From NCBI RefSeq assembly GCF_013385825.1, contig NZ_JACAPG010000005.1, forward strand, positions 90,103 to 154,102: a stretch of 64,000 nt of DNA. The letters are read 5' to 3'. Source of the stretch: Pseudomonas reactans. Lineage in GTDB: Bacteria > Pseudomonadota > Gammaproteobacteria > Pseudomonadales > Pseudomonadaceae. Position 1 is the stretch's first letter. Every line of letters starts with the position of its first letter. The position numbers and the translations under genes were made by a program. This document shows positions 45,615 through 55,875 of the stretch, one piece after another. The notes under the pieces are model-generated. The model ran no database searches and had not been told where the DNA came from. It saw only the letters and a program-made list of their open reading frames with translations.

Positions 45615-48368
45615 TCAGGCGTTGACCCGCGCTTCACTGGCGAGTCGGGCAATGGCCATGTCCAGTTCGTCCAACGCATGCTGGGCCTTGGCGTCGTCCT
45701 GCTTGAGCAGGGTTTCGGCGCGGTGGCACGCAGCCCGCAACTGCGGTACGCCGCAGTAACGGGTGGCGCCGTGCAGGCGGTGCACGCGTTCGATCAGGGC
45801 GTTGTTGTCGTTGGCGTCACGGGCAAGGGTGATGGCGAGTCGGTCGGCCTCCAGGGAGGCGAGCAGCATGGCGAGCATATCCGCCGCCAGATCAGCCTTG
45901 CCGGCGGCCAGGCGCAAGCCTTCTTCATGGTCCAGCACGGGCAGTTGTATGCCGGGGCCGAGGCCGTCTGATGCGCGTTCCGGGCCTTGATTGCGCAGCG
46001 CTAGGCCGGTCCACTTCAACACCACCTGGGCCAGTTGCCGCTCGCTGATGGGTTTGGTCAGGTAATCGTCCATGCCGCTTTGCAGCAAGGCGCGTTTTTC
46101 GTTGGCCATGGCGTGGGCGGTGAGGGCGACCACCGGCAATGGCGTGCCGCTGCGTTCGCTTTCCCACTGACGGATCGCCTCGGTGCTCTGGCGGCCGTCC
46201 ATGCCGGGCATTTGCACGTCCATCAGTACCAGGTCGAAGGTATCCTGTTTCACCGCGTCGATGGCGGCATACCCGCTTTCCACGGCGCGCACTCGTGCGC
46301 CCATGTCTTCCAGCAGGGTCTGTACCAGCAGCAGGTTCGCCGGGTTGTCGTCCACGCACAGCACGCGCGGCGCACGACTGGACAACGGCTCGCCCGGTTC
46401 GCTGCGCGATGGGCGCGGGCTGATCAGGTCGGACAGCGCGCGACGCAGCTTGCGCGTGCACGCCGGCTTGGCCTGCAACTGGCTGTTGGGGTTGGGCACG
46501 GATTGGTTGAACAGCATCTGTTCGGTGGTCGGGCACAGCACCAGCACTTTGCAGCCCAAATGTTCGAGGTCCCATAGATGCTGGTTGAGGCGCTCGGGCG
46601 GGATGTCGTTGGCGGTCACGCCGAGTACCGCAAGGTCGATGGCCTGCTCGGTCTGATGGGCGCTGGTGATACCGTTGGTGAGGCTTTCCAGGCTATTGAA
46701 CGGCGTGACGTCCAGGCCGCAGTCTTCCAGTTGATGTTGCAGCGCCTGGCGCGCCAGTTCGTGGTTTTCCAGCACTGCCACGCGATGGCCCAGCAGCGGC
46801 GCGCAAGGCAGGTCTTCGACATCGTCACGGGTCTTGGGCAGGTTCAGGCTGATCCAGAATTCCGAGCCTTCGCCTGGCGTGCTGTCTACGCCGATTTCAC
46901 CGCCCATCTGCTCGATCAGGCGCTTGGAAATCACCAGGCCCAATCCCGTGCCGCCGGGTTGGCGCGACAGCGAGTTGTCGGCCTGGCTGAAGGCCTGGAA
47001 CAGCGCGCGCACGTCCTGATTGGACAGGCCGATGCCGGTGTCCTGCACGCTGATGCGCAATTGCACGCTGTCTTCCTGCTCGTCCTCGATCATCGCCCGG
47101 GCGACAATGGTGCCTTCGCGGGTGAACTTGATCGCGTTGCTGATCAGGTTGGTGAGGATCTGCTTGAGGCGCAGCGGATCACCCACCAGCGCCAGCGGCG
47201 TATCGCGATACACCAGGCTTACCAGTTCCAACTGCTTGGCGTGGGCGGCGGGGGCGAGGATGGTCAGGGTGTCTTGCAGCAAGTCGCGCAGGTTGAACGG
47301 GATGCTGTCGAGCACCAGCTTGCCGGCTTCGATTTTCGAGAAGTCGAGGATCTCGTTGATGATGCCCAGCAGGTTGTCGGCGGACTTTTCGATGGTGCCC
47401 AAGTAGTCGAGCTGGCGTGGGGTCAGCTCGCTTTTTTGCAGCAAATGGGTAAAGCCGAGAATGCCATTGAGCGGCGTGCGGATTTCATGGCTCATGTTGG
47501 CTAGGAACTCCGACTTGATGCGGCTGGCCTCCAGGGCCTCCTTGCGCGCCAGGTCCAGCTCGATGTTCTGGATCTCGATGGTTTCCAGGTTCTGGCGCAC
47601 GTCTTCGGTGGCTTGGTCGATGCTGTGTTGCAGTTCTTCCTGGGCGTTCTGCAAGGTCTCGGCCATGCGGTTGATGCCCGAGGCGAGCTGGTCCAGTTCC
47701 TGGCTGCCCAAGGGCGGCAAGCGGGTTTCCAGGTTGCCGTCCTTGAGTTGGGCCACGGCTTGTTTGATCTGGCCGATGGGCGAGTTGATGGTGCGGCTGA
47801 TGCGCAGGGCCAGCGCCGCGGTGCAGATCAGGCCGATGGCGATCAGCAACAAACTGGCGAACAGGCTGCGGTAGCCACGCAGCAACATGCCGTTGTGGGA
47901 CAGTTCCACCTCGACCCAACCCAGCAGGCGGTCGGCTTCATCCGGGATCAGCTCGCCCGCGAGGTTGCGATGGCGGCCAAACACCGGCAGCAAATAGCGG
48001 GTGGCGTCATTGCCAGTGCGCTGCAATAAATGGGAGCTGTTGCCGACCGGCGGCTGGTTGAGCATGGTCGGGCCGGCGTGGGCGAGGGGCGCGCGATCGG
48101 GGCTGAGGAAGGACACGGCACGCACATCGGGCTGTTCCAGGGATTGGGTGGCGATGCGCTCGAGCAAATCGGTATTGCGCGCACTGAGGGCGGGCGCGAC
48201 CAGAGGCGCCAACTGTTCGGCGATCATTTCGCCGCGTTGCAGCAATTGGGTCTGCAGTTCAGAAAGCTGCATCCAGGTGAAATAGCCGCCCAGCAACGAG
48301 GCCATCAGGCTGGTCGGTAATAAGGTCAGCAACAGTACGCGGCCTTTTATCCCCATTCTTGTCAGCAC
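45615..48368 (-). CDS. gacS: Hybrid sensor histidine kinase GacS
   Basis: GacS phosphorylates GacA, which switches on the RsmX/Y/Z small RNAs and so secondary metabolism, exoproducts and biocontrol traits. The 917-residue product has two membrane helices (about 12-33 and 168-189) around a periplasmic loop. HAMP (about 190-245), a histidine kinase with H294 ([10 protein letters not shown]), a pseudo-receiver, a receiver with D in [11 protein letters not shown] (about 718) and a C-terminal HPt with [11 protein letters not shown] (about 864) follow. The start is GTG at 48366-48368 with AGGAGAG at ideal spacing, giving the family length. No frameshift or early stop is seen. Confidence 0.96.
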   Translation of the reverse strand: MLTRMGIKGRVLLLTLLPTSLMASLLGGYFTWMQLSELQTQLLQRGEMIAEQLAPLVAPALSARNTDLLERIATQSLEQPDVRAVSFLSPDRAPLAHAGPTMLNQPPVGNSSHLLQRTGNDATRYLLPVFGRHRNLAGELIPDEADRLLGWVEVELSHNGMLLRGYRSLFASLLLIAIGLICTAALALRISRTINSPIGQIKQAVAQLKDGNLETRLPPLGSQELDQLASGINRMAETLQNAQEELQHSIDQATEDVRQNLETIEIQNIELDLARKEALEASRIKSEFLANMSHEIRTPLNGILGFTHLLQKSELTPRQLDYLGTIEKSADNLLGIINEILDFSKIEAGKLVLDSIPFNLRDLLQDTLTILAPAAHAKQLELVSLVYRDTPLALVGDPLRLKQILTNLISNAIKFTREGTIVARAMIEDEQEDSVQLRISVQDTGIGLSNQDVRALFQAFSQADNSLSRQPGGTGLGLVISKRLIEQMGGEIGVDSTPGEGSEFWISLNLPKTRDDVEDLPCAPLLGHRVAVLENHELARQALQHQLEDCGLDVTPFNSLESLTNGITSAHQTEQAIDLAVLGVTANDIPPERLNQHLWDLEHLGCKVLVLCPTTEQMLFNQSVPNPNSQLQAKPACTRKLRRALSDLISPRPSRSEPGEPLSSRAPRVLCVDDNPANLLLVQTLLEDMGARVRAVESGYAAIDAVKQDTFDLVLMDVQMPGMDGRQSTEAIRQWESERSGTPLPVVALTAHAMANEKRALLQSGMDDYLTKPISERQLAQVVLKWTGLALRNQGPERASDGLGPGIQLPVLDHEEGLRLAAGKADLAADMLAMLLASLEADRLAITLARDANDNNALIERVHRLHGATRYCGVPQLRAACHRAETLLKQDDAKAQHALDELDMAIARLASEARVNA

Positions 48369-48574
48369 GCCACTCTCCTGCTACCACATTGATATCTACG
48401 GAATTGCGCGGGCATCCGGCCCGCGCCACCTGCGCAGTGTAGCCATTTGCGCGGCGAGGAATCTTGCAAATTAATGACCTACGGCAATCTTGAAGGCATT
48501 TGGCGGCCAGTGGCGATTGCCTGCGGCGGGGTTATCTTGAATAATCAGTCATTGAGAATGACTTGCAGATACTA

Positions 48575-49303
48575 ATGAATCCCGTAGCAATTGGCCTGCC
48601 CAGTATCCTGACCATCGAAGACGACCCCGTGTTGGGCGCTTATGTCCATGAGCACCTGGGACGTTGTGGTTTCCACGTCACGTGGTGCCAGAATGGCCAG
48701 CAAGGCCTGCAGATGGCGCGTGACCAAGTGTTCGACGTGGTGTTGATGGACATTCTGCTGCCAGGGCTGGACGGTTTGTCGATCCTGACCCATCTGCGCC
48801 AGAGTCATTCGATCCCGGTGATCCTGATGTCGGCACTGGGTGCCGAGGCCGATCGCATCAGCGGTTTTCGCCTGGGCGCCGACGACTACCTGCCCAAGCC
48901 CTTCAGCATGATCGAGTTGCGCGTGCGCATCGAGGCTATCCTGCGTCGGGTGGCACTGGACCGACGTCCGTTGCCGAGCCTGGCGCCAACGCGTGACGAT
49001 GCCCGTACCCTGCGCTTTGACGATGAGCTGTGCGATGTCTGCCACCGGGAACGTTGGGCTGGCCTGACCCGCAGTGAGTATCGCCTGTTGGAAACCCTGC
49101 ATCGCAACGCTGAAGAAGTCCTCAGCAAACCCTTCCTTTACCAGCATGTGCTGCAACGCGGTTACGCGCCCCATGACCGTAGCCTCGACATGCATATCAG
49201 CCAGATCCGCCGCAAGCTCAAGGCCATCGGCTACACCGAGCGCGAAGTGCGCACGGTGTGGGGCAAGGGCTATGTATTGAGCGGTGCCGATGACAGCCTT
49301 TAA
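48575..49303 (+). CDS. OmpR-family response regulator (PirR-like position)
   Basis: A 242-residue response regulator. The receiver domain (about 13-125) has the acidic pair ED near residue 15, phospho-acceptor D59 (VVLMDILLPGLDG) and the conserved lysine in YLPKPF. A winged-helix DNA-binding domain (about 150-240) follows. The ATG at 48575 is chosen over an in-frame TTG at 48563. It is divergent from gacS and overlaps the sensor kinase gene. The position corresponds to pirR (beside gacS) in P. aeruginosa, from memory; the target genes are not known here. Confidence 0.88.
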   Translation: MNPVAIGLPSILTIEDDPVLGAYVHEHLGRCGFHVTWCQNGQQGLQMARDQVFDVVLMDILLPGLDGLSILTHLRQSHSIPVILMSALGAEADRISGFRLGADDYLPKPFSMIELRVRIEAILRRVALDRRPLPSLAPTRDDARTLRFDDELCDVCHRERWAGLTRSEYRLLETLHRNAEEVLSKPFLYQHVLQRGYAPHDRSLDMHISQIRRKLKAIGYTEREVRTVWGKGYVLSGADDSL

Positions 49304-50648
49304 ACGCCTGCCGGGCAAACACTCGTTATTCTGGAAGCTGGCCTGCCTGTTGATCGCCTTCTGTTTGCTGATGATCTGGCTCAGTTGGTCGTGGGGGCGC
49401 TACATGGAGCAGAAGAACGCCTACCTGTCGGATGAAGCGCGGATCACCTTGAGTGGCTACGCGGTGCGAGCGGAGCAGGCCTGGAACCGAGACGGCAATG
49501 CGGGCGTCGATGCGTGGCTGCAGGAGATGGGCAAACGCGAAACCACCTGGATAGGCGTGATCGGCAATGACCTGCAATCGCTGAGCAGCTACCCGCTGAC
49601 CGACAAGGAAAGCCAGCGCCTCACCTTTCTGCGTGGCCTGGACTGGCCGGTGAGCCGGCATACCAAAGGCCTGCCGTGGCTGAAAATCCCGTTTCCCGTC
49701 GACCCCAACGCAGGTTCGCTGGTGATTGAATTGCCGCAGCGCTTCATGCCAGGGCGTTATCAACTGTTCTGGCGGGTGGTGACCAATGGCGTGATCCCCG
49801 GCCTGTTTACTTTGTTGCTGTGTGTCGGCCTGTATCGGCTGCTGATCATGCCCCTCAATCAATTGCGTGAGCAGGCCAATGCCTGGCGGGCCGACCAGTT
49901 GAATACGCGGCTGTCCCACGACGCCACCAGTCGTCAGGATGAATTGGGTGAGCTAGGCCGTGCGTTCGACCATATGTCCGAGCGCTTGCAGGGCACGGTG
50001 GTTTTGCAGCAGCAACTGCTGCGGGACATGTCCCATGAGCTGCGCACACCGCTGAGCCGCCTGCGCGTGGCCTGTGACAGTGAGCAGGACCTGACGCAAC
50101 TGCGCGAGCGGCTTGGCCGTGAGATCGACGCCATGCAACGCCTGGTGGAAGACAGTCTGCAACTGGCCTGGTTGGACACCGAGCGGGCGCCGATGCCCCA
50201 GGAAGATATCCAGCTTCAGGCGCTGTGGGACATGTTGCGCGAAAACGCATGCTTCGAAAGCGATTGGCCCGCATCACGCCTTCCGTGCCTGCTCGGCCCG
50301 GAGTGCTGGGTGCGGGGCAACCTGAATGCGTTGGCCCAAGCCCTGGAAAACATCCTGCGCAACGCTATTCGCCACTCACCCTTGGGCGAAGTGGTCAGCC
50401 TGGATGGCCGGCGTGAGGGGGATTACTGGCATGTATGGCTGGAGGACCAGGGCGGCGGGATCGATGACGGAGACCTGGAACGAATCTTCGCGCCCTTCAC
50501 CCGCTTGGACGGATCACGCCCCGGCGATGGTGGCTTCGGTCTGGGCTTGAGCATCGCGCGCAATGCCGTGCAACGTCAGGACGGCAGCCTGTGGGCGGAA
50601 AACACCGGAAAAGGGCTGCGAGTGCACCTGCGCCTGCGGGCTTGCTAG
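49290..50648 (+). CDS. Sensor histidine kinase partner of the response regulator
   Basis: The 452-residue membrane kinase has two transmembrane segments (about 14-35 and 166-187) around a periplasmic sensor of about 130 residues. HAMP, the phospho-acceptor H249 (LRDMSHELRTPLSRL), the N-box ENILRNAIRHS and the G-boxes QGGGIDD and GFGLGLSI follow. Its ATG lies inside the response regulator gene (14-base overlap). Its TAG stop shares the bases CTAG with the stop of the convergent DUF2062 gene. The ligand is unknown; if it is the PirS counterpart, it would control a siderophore receptor, but no receptor gene is next to it. Confidence 0.88.
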   Translation: MTAFKRLPGKHSLFWKLACLLIAFCLLMIWLSWSWGRYMEQKNAYLSDEARITLSGYAVRAEQAWNRDGNAGVDAWLQEMGKRETTWIGVIGNDLQSLSSYPLTDKESQRLTFLRGLDWPVSRHTKGLPWLKIPFPVDPNAGSLVIELPQRFMPGRYQLFWRVVTNGVIPGLFTLLLCVGLYRLLIMPLNQLREQANAWRADQLNTRLSHDATSRQDELGELGRAFDHMSERLQGTVVLQQQLLRDMSHELRTPLSRLRVACDSEQDLTQLRERLGREIDAMQRLVEDSLQLAWLDTERAPMPQEDIQLQALWDMLRENACFESDWPASRLPCLLGPECWVRGNLNALAQALENILRNAIRHSPLGEVVSLDGRREGDYWHVWLEDQGGGIDDGDLERIFAPFTRLDGSRPGDGGFGLGLSIARNAVQRQDGSLWAENTGKGLRVHLRLRAC

Positions 50649-51160
50649 GCGCGACGCTGTTTGCGTTTTTTCCATTGATGGGCCACCCACCAGCGCCAGT
50701 AGCCCATGGTCAGGCAATACGCGAGCGCACCCAGCACCAACCCCAACACCACTGAACCCAGCAGGAACGGCTGCCATAACGTGCTCAATTGGCCGCTGAT
50801 CCATTCCCACGTCAGGTCATCCGGCAGGCTGCGCGGCGGCACATTCATCAGCCAGGCGCCGGTCATGTAGGTGCAGATAAATACCACCGGCATGGTGATC
50901 GGGTTGGTCAGCCATACCAGGCTGACCGCGATGGGCATGTTGCCGCGCACGGTGATCGCCAGGACAGCGGCCAGCAGCATCTGTAACGGAATCGGAATAA
51001 AAGCCGCGAACAAACCCACAGCCATTGCGCGTGCGACCGAGTGGCGGTTCAGGTGCCAGAGGTTCGGGTCATGCAGCAAGGTGCCAAGAAACTGTAATGA
51101 CTTGTGTTCCCTGATACTGCTGGGGTCAGGCATGTACCGTTTGAATAAGCGCCGGGGCAT
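50645..51160 (-). CDS. DUF2062 inner-membrane protein
   Basis: A 171-residue protein with three to four membrane segments and the family core ARAMAVGLFAAFIPIPLQM ... WLTNPITMPVVF. The function is unknown, though the family often sits next to comEC and exbB in Pseudomonas, as here. It is divergent from comEC. Its stop codon overlaps the stop of the kinase gene on the other strand. The ATG is at 51158-51160. Confidence 0.88.
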   Translation of the reverse strand: MPRRLFKRYMPDPSSIREHKSLQFLGTLLHDPNLWHLNRHSVARAMAVGLFAAFIPIPLQMLLAAVLAITVRGNMPIAVSLVWLTNPITMPVVFICTYMTGAWLMNVPPRSLPDDLTWEWISGQLSTLWQPFLLGSVVLGLVLGALAYCLTMGYWRWWVAHQWKKRKQRRA

Positions 51161-51295
51161 AAGGGGTCCAGGTCAGTTCGAGGGGCAAGTATGCCCGCAT
51201 TCTATAAACAGAAAATTCAGACTTTGTGACAAAACATCATAGGCCGTGCTGGGCATCCGGCTAAGACTGAGTGGATCACTTGAAAAGGATGATCC

Positions 51296-53521
51296 ATGAG
51301 GACAGGGATGTTCGCGTTTGCGCTGGGGTTGCTGGCCTTGCGCTTTTTACCGGGATTGCCGACGACCGGCTGGCTGATCGCCTTGCTGGTGCTGGCCTTG
51401 ATGCTATTGCCGTTTCGCACGTATCCCTTGGCGTTTTTCCTGTTCGGGCTGAGTTGGGCGTGCATGAGCGCGCACTCGGCGCTGGATGATCGCCTCAAGC
51501 CAGTGCTGGACGGCCAGACGCGCTGGGTGGAAGGGCGGGTCAGCGGGCTGCCGCAACAGACGGACGAGGGCGTGCGCTTTGTACTGACCGACAGTCGGTC
51601 GCGTAATGCCCGGCTGCCCACGCGCATCCGGGTGTCCTGGCGTGGCGGGCCGCCCGTGCGCAGCGGTGAACGCTGGCGCCTGGCAATCACCCTCAAGCGG
51701 CCCGCCGGGTTGCTGAACTTCCATGGGTTTGATCAGGAGGCTTGGCTGCTGGCCCAGCGCATTGGCGCCACGGGCACGGTAAAGGACGGGCAGCGCCTGT
51801 CACCGGCTGCCAACGCCTGGCGCGACAGTGTGCGTCAGCGTTTGCTTGCGGTGGACGCCCAAGGCCGGGAGGCGGGCCTGATTGCCCTGGTGCTGGGCGA
51901 TGGCTCTGGATTGACCGCTGCTGATTGGCAGGTGCTGCAAGACACCGGGACTGTCCATTTGCTGGTCATCTCCGGCCAGCACATCGGTTTGCTCGCTGGC
52001 TTGATCTACGGCTTGATCGCCGGCCTGGCCCGTTACGGGGTTTGGCCTCGAACCTGGCCCTGGCTGCCCTGGGCCTGTGGGTTGGCGTTTGCCACGGCGC
52101 TGGGTTATGGCTTGCTGGCCGGGTTTGGCGTGCCGGTGCAGCGCGCGTGTGTGATGGTTGGCTTGGTGCTGGTGTGGCGATTGCGCTTCCGTCATCTGGG
52201 GCTGTGGTGGCCTTTGTTGCTGGCGCTCAATGGGGTGTTGGTCCTGGAGCCGTTGGCCAGTTTGCAGCCTGGGTTCTGGCTTTCCTTTGCGGCGGTGGCG
52301 GTGCTGATCCTGGCGTTTGGTGGCCGGCTGGGGCCGTGGAGCCTGTGGCAGGCATGGACCCGGCCGCAGTGGTTGATTGCCATCGGGTTGTTTCCGGTCT
52401 TGTTGGTGTTGGGGTTGCCGATCAGCCTGAGTGCACCGTTCGCTAACCTGGTGGCGGTGCCATGGATCAGCCTGGTGGTGTTGCCGCTGGCGTTGCTGGG
52501 TACTGCATTGCTGGCGTTGCCGTTTGTGGGGGAAGGTCTGCTGTGGCTGGCGGGCGGGGCACTGGGTGCCTTGTTCAACGGCTTGGCGTGGCTTGCCGGG
52601 CAGATGCCGGCCTGGATTCCGGCCGACGTACCGCTGGGGTATTGGCTGGTGAGTCTGCTCGGGGCTGTGCTGCTCCTGCTTCCCACAGGTGTGCCGTTTC
52701 GTGTGCTGGGCTGGCCACTGCTGTTGCTGGCGGTGTTCCCCCCGCGCACGCTGGTGCCCGACGGGCAGGTGGAGGTGACGCAGCTTGACGTCGGCCAGGG
52801 GCAATCGCTGATTTTGCGCACTCGTCATCACACGTTGCTCTATGACGCCGGCCCGCGCTCCGGCACCTTCGATCTGGGGGCTCGCGTGGTACTGCCGTCT
52901 CTGCGAAAACTCGGGGTAGGGGAGTTGGATATGCTGCTGCTCAGCCACGCCGACGCCGATCATGCCGGTGGTGCGGCAGCCGTTGCCAAGGGCATGCCGA
53001 TCAAGCGCGTGGTGGGCGGGGAAACTGAAGGTCTACCCCCATCGCTCGGCACTCAACCTTGCGTCAGCGGCGAGCGATGGACCTGGGACGGTGTGACCTT
53101 TGAACTCTGGCAGTGGCCCGACGCTTTCAGTGGCAACGCGAAGTCCTGTGTTTTGCAGGTGCAGGCCAATGGCGAGCGCCTGCTACTGACCGGTGATATT
53201 GACCGCGCCGCCGAGCAGGCCATGCTCGCGTCCCCCCTGGCGGTGCCCACCGATTGGCTGCAAGCGCCGCACCATGGCAGTCGCAGCTCATCGTCCTGGC
53301 CCTTTGTGGAGCGGCTTGCTCCACGGTCCTTGTTGATCTCGCGGGGGCGCAACAACGCGTTCGGCCATCCCCATCCGCAGGTGATGGCGCGTTACCAGCG
53401 ATTGGGCAGTCAGGTGTATGACAGTGCCGAGCAGGGCGCCGTGCGTCTGCAACTGGGGGCTTTCACGCCGCCGGAGGTTGCGCGCGGTCAACGCCGCTTC
53501 TGGCGCGAGCGGTTACCTTAG
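51296..53521 (+). CDS. comEC: DNA internalisation/competence protein ComEC/Rec2
   Basis: A 741-residue polytopic membrane protein of the ComEC/Rec2 family, the channel that brings single-stranded DNA across the inner membrane. About ten membrane helices form the Competence domain (HLLVISGQHIGLLAGLIYG is the signature, near residue 223). The C-terminal metallo-beta-lactamase-like domain (about 500-741) keeps LLLSHADADHAGG, GDID and APHHGSRSS, so it looks catalytically intact. The ATG at 51296 follows AAAGGA. Whether the strain is naturally competent cannot be told. Confidence 0.94.
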   Translation: MRTGMFAFALGLLALRFLPGLPTTGWLIALLVLALMLLPFRTYPLAFFLFGLSWACMSAHSALDDRLKPVLDGQTRWVEGRVSGLPQQTDEGVRFVLTDSRSRNARLPTRIRVSWRGGPPVRSGERWRLAITLKRPAGLLNFHGFDQEAWLLAQRIGATGTVKDGQRLSPAANAWRDSVRQRLLAVDAQGREAGLIALVLGDGSGLTAADWQVLQDTGTVHLLVISGQHIGLLAGLIYGLIAGLARYGVWPRTWPWLPWACGLAFATALGYGLLAGFGVPVQRACVMVGLVLVWRLRFRHLGLWWPLLLALNGVLVLEPLASLQPGFWLSFAAVAVLILAFGGRLGPWSLWQAWTRPQWLIAIGLFPVLLVLGLPISLSAPFANLVAVPWISLVVLPLALLGTALLALPFVGEGLLWLAGGALGALFNGLAWLAGQMPAWIPADVPLGYWLVSLLGAVLLLLPTGVPFRVLGWPLLLLAVFPPRTLVPDGQVEVTQLDVGQGQSLILRTRHHTLLYDAGPRSGTFDLGARVVLPSLRKLGVGELDMLLLSHADADHAGGAAAVAKGMPIKRVVGGETEGLPPSLGTQPCVSGERWTWDGVTFELWQWPDAFSGNAKSCVLQVQANGERLLLTGDIDRAAEQAMLASPLAVPTDWLQAPHHGSRSSSSWPFVERLAPRSLLISRGRNNAFGHPHPQVMARYQRLGSQVYDSAEQGAVRLQLGAFTPPEVARGQRRFWRERLP

Positions 53522-53594
53522 GCGCGGCCGATGGGGTCTGTGGTCGACGCACCTATATGGTAAAGTGGCGCACTTTTTCGAGGGGACATTCACT

Positions 53595-54230
53595 GTGTGG
53601 GAATTGGTCAAATCCGGCGGCTGGATGATGTTGCCGATCATCATGAGCTCTATCGCCGCACTCGGCATCGTCGCCGAACGCCTGTGGACCCTGCGCGCCA
53701 GCCGTGTGACCCCCGAGCATTTGCTGGGGCAGGTCTGGAGCTGGATCAAGAACAAGCAGCTCGACAAGGAAAAGCTCAAGGAGCTGCGCGCCAACTCCCC
53801 GCTGGGTGAAATCCTCGCCGCCGGCCTGGCCAACTCCAAACATGGTCGCGAGATCATGAAAGAGTGCATTGAGGAAGCCGCCGCCCGCGTCATCCATGAG
53901 CTTGAACGTTACATCAACGCCCTCGGCACCATCGCCGCCATGGCGCCGTTACTCGGCTTGCTCGGCACGGTGCTGGGCATGATCGATATCTTCAGCTCGT
54001 TCATGGGTTCCGGCATGACCACCAACGCGGCCGTACTGGCCGGTGGTATCTCCAAGGCGCTGATCACCACGGCCGCAGGCCTGATGGTGGGTATTCCGTC
54101 GGTGTTCTTCCACCGTTTCCTGCAACGCCGCATCGATGAACTGGTGGTGGGCATGGAGCAGGAAGCCATCAAACTGGTGGAAGTGGTGCAGGGCGACCGT
54201 GACGTGGACCTGGTTGGGGGCAAAGCGTGA
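53595..54230 (+). CDS. exbB: ExbB/TolQ-family proton channel subunit
   Basis: The 211-residue protein belongs to the MotA/TolQ/ExbB family that couples proton flow to work at the envelope. It has three membrane helices and the family region IAAMAPLLGLLGTVLGMIDIF. It starts with GTG at 53595, with AGGGGAC at good spacing; relatives begin MWELVK. The longer frame from 53418 overlaps comEC. It is the first gene of an envelope operon and overlaps exbD by four bases. Confidence 0.93.
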   Translation: MWELVKSGGWMMLPIIMSSIAALGIVAERLWTLRASRVTPEHLLGQVWSWIKNKQLDKEKLKELRANSPLGEILAAGLANSKHGREIMKECIEEAAARVIHELERYINALGTIAAMAPLLGLLGTVLGMIDIFSSFMGSGMTTNAAVLAGGISKALITTAAGLMVGIPSVFFHRFLQRRIDELVVGMEQEAIKLVEVVQGDRDVDLVGGKA

Positions 54231-54655
54231 AATTTCGCCGCAAGCAACGGGAAAACGTCGATATCAACCTCGCGTCGCTGATCGACGTGGTGTTTATCCT
54301 GCTGCTGTTTTTTGTCGTCACCACCACCTTCACCCGGCAGACCGAGCTGCGCGTCGACTTGCCGGAAGCCGTGAGCGGTTCGCCGGCCGAGGACCAGCAA
54401 GTCAAGCAACTGGACATCGCCATCAGCGCCGACGGGGTGTTTTCGGTGAATAACCAGTTGCTCGAGAAAAACGACCTGGCCAGCCTTATGGATGCCTTGC
54501 AGAAAGAGTCCGGCGGCGACACTAAGCTGCCGCTGTCGATCAGTGCCGATGGCAAGACCCAGCACCAGGCCGTGATCACCGCAATGGACGCCGCCGGTAA
54601 GCTCGGCTTCAGCCATTTGCGCATGACCACCGTCGAGGCGGCGGGCCAACCCTGA
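54227..54655 (+). CDS. exbD: ExbD/TolR-family protein
   Basis: The 142-residue partner of ExbB has one N-terminal membrane helix ([18 protein letters not shown], about 17-34), with the proton-relay Asp19 in SLIDVVF, and a periplasmic domain. The exbB-exbD pair precedes lpxK here rather than tonB, a linkage found in many gamma-proteobacteria, so it may serve outer-membrane assembly or another TonB-like function. It overlaps both neighbours by one to four bases. Confidence 0.93.
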   Translation: MKFRRKQRENVDINLASLIDVVFILLLFFVVTTTFTRQTELRVDLPEAVSGSPAEDQQVKQLDIAISADGVFSVNNQLLEKNDLASLMDALQKESGGDTKLPLSISADGKTQHQAVITAMDAAGKLGFSHLRMTTVEAAGQP

Positions 54656-55665
54656 TGGCCCTGTCTGATCGTTTGCTCAAGGCCTGGTACGAGGGCCATC
54701 CGGCGCTTGCGCTGCTGCGGCCGCTGGAGTCCTTGTATCGCCGGGTGGTGCAGGGCAAGCGTGCACGCTTCCTGGCGGGTGAAGGCGAGATCTATCAATC
54801 GCCGGTGCCGGTGGTGGTGGTGGGAAATATCACCGTGGGTGGCACCGGCAAGACGCCGTTGATCCTGTGGCTGATCGAACACTGCCGACGCAGCGGCCTG
54901 AGCGTGGGTGTGGTCAGCCGAGGTTATGGCGCCAAGCCGCCGCAGTTGCCCTGGCGGGTCGAAGCCAGCCATAGCGCCGACGTGGCGGGTGATGAGCCCT
55001 TGTTGATCGTGCAGCGCTGCGGCGTGCCGCTGATGATCGACCCCGATCGCAGCCGTGCGGTCCAGGCGCTGCTCGCCAGCGAAACCCTGGACCTGATCCT
55101 CTCCGACGACGGCCTGCAACACTATCGCCTGGCCCGCGACCTTGAACTGGTGCTGATCGACGCTGCCCGCGGCCTGGGTAACCGCCGTTGCCTGCCGGCG
55201 GGGCCGTTGCGTGAGCCGGTTGAGCGTTTGCAGAGCGTCGATGCGCTGTTGTACAACGGCGCCGTCAGTGATCGAGACGATGGTTTTGCCTTTCGCTTGC
55301 AGCCCACCGCACTGGTCAACTTGCTGACCGGCGAGCGGCAGCCGGTGGATCATTTTCCAGCAGGCCAGCAGGTGCATGCAGTCGCCGGCATCGGCAACCC
55401 GCAACGTTTCTTCACTACCCTTGAAACGCTACACTGGCAGCCGATACCCCATGGGTTTGCCGACCACGCGACTTACAGCGCCGAAGTCCTGAATTTTACG
55501 CCGTCATTGCCGCTGGTCATGACCGAAAAGGACGCGGTGAAGTGCCGCGCCTTTGCCCAGCCCGACTGGTGGTACCTTGCGGTGGATGCACTGCCGTCGC
55601 CGGCGTTCGTCGCCTGGTTCGACACGCAGCTGATGCGTCTGCTGCCTTCCCGCCTTTTGCCTTAA
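54655..55665 (+). CDS. lpxK: Tetraacyldisaccharide 4'-kinase
   Basis: LpxK phosphorylates the 4' position of the lipid A precursor at the inner membrane. The 336 residues show the N-terminal membrane-associated segment, the Walker A loop [12 protein letters not shown] (about 59-70) and the family motif [21 protein letters not shown]. It overlaps the exbD stop codon by one base (TGATG). KdsB for KDO activation is encoded just downstream, so LPS core steps are grouped. Confidence 0.95.
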   Translation: MALSDRLLKAWYEGHPALALLRPLESLYRRVVQGKRARFLAGEGEIYQSPVPVVVVGNITVGGTGKTPLILWLIEHCRRSGLSVGVVSRGYGAKPPQLPWRVEASHSADVAGDEPLLIVQRCGVPLMIDPDRSRAVQALLASETLDLILSDDGLQHYRLARDLELVLIDAARGLGNRRCLPAGPLREPVERLQSVDALLYNGAVSDRDDGFAFRLQPTALVNLLTGERQPVDHFPAGQQVHAVAGIGNPQRFFTTLETLHWQPIPHGFADHATYSAEVLNFTPSLPLVMTEKDAVKCRAFAQPDWWYLAVDALPSPAFVAWFDTQLMRLLPSRLLP

Positions 55666-55689
55666 ACCGCTGCTTTCCAGGAAACACTC

Positions 55690-55875
55690 ATGGACACCAA
55701 ATTGCTCGACATCCTCGCTTGCCCGATCTGCAAAGGCCCGCTCAAGCTCAGCGCCGATAAAACCGAGCTGATCAGCAAAGGCGCCGGCCTGGCTTACCCG
55801 ATCCGTGATGGCATCCCGGTGATGCTGGAAAGCGAAGCCCGCACCCTGACCACCGATGAGCGCCTCGATAAATGA
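55690..55875 (+). CDS. Trm112-family protein (YcaR)
   Basis: A 61-residue zinc-ribbon-like protein of the Trm112/YcaR family. It has the CPIC pair ([14 protein letters not shown]) and the conserved [13 protein letters not shown]. Trm112 proteins act as small activators of methyltransferases in other organisms; the bacterial role is unsettled. It lies in the conserved lpxK-ycaR-kdsB order and overlaps kdsB by four bases. Confidence 0.9.
   Translation: MDTKLLDILACPICKGPLKLSADKTELISKGAGLAYPIRDGIPVMLESEARTLTTDERLDK

Noticed and set aside
45615..48368. A disrupted gacS, a common spontaneous mutation in cultured Pseudomonas
   Set aside because: The frame is intact over 917 codons with all phosphorelay residues present.
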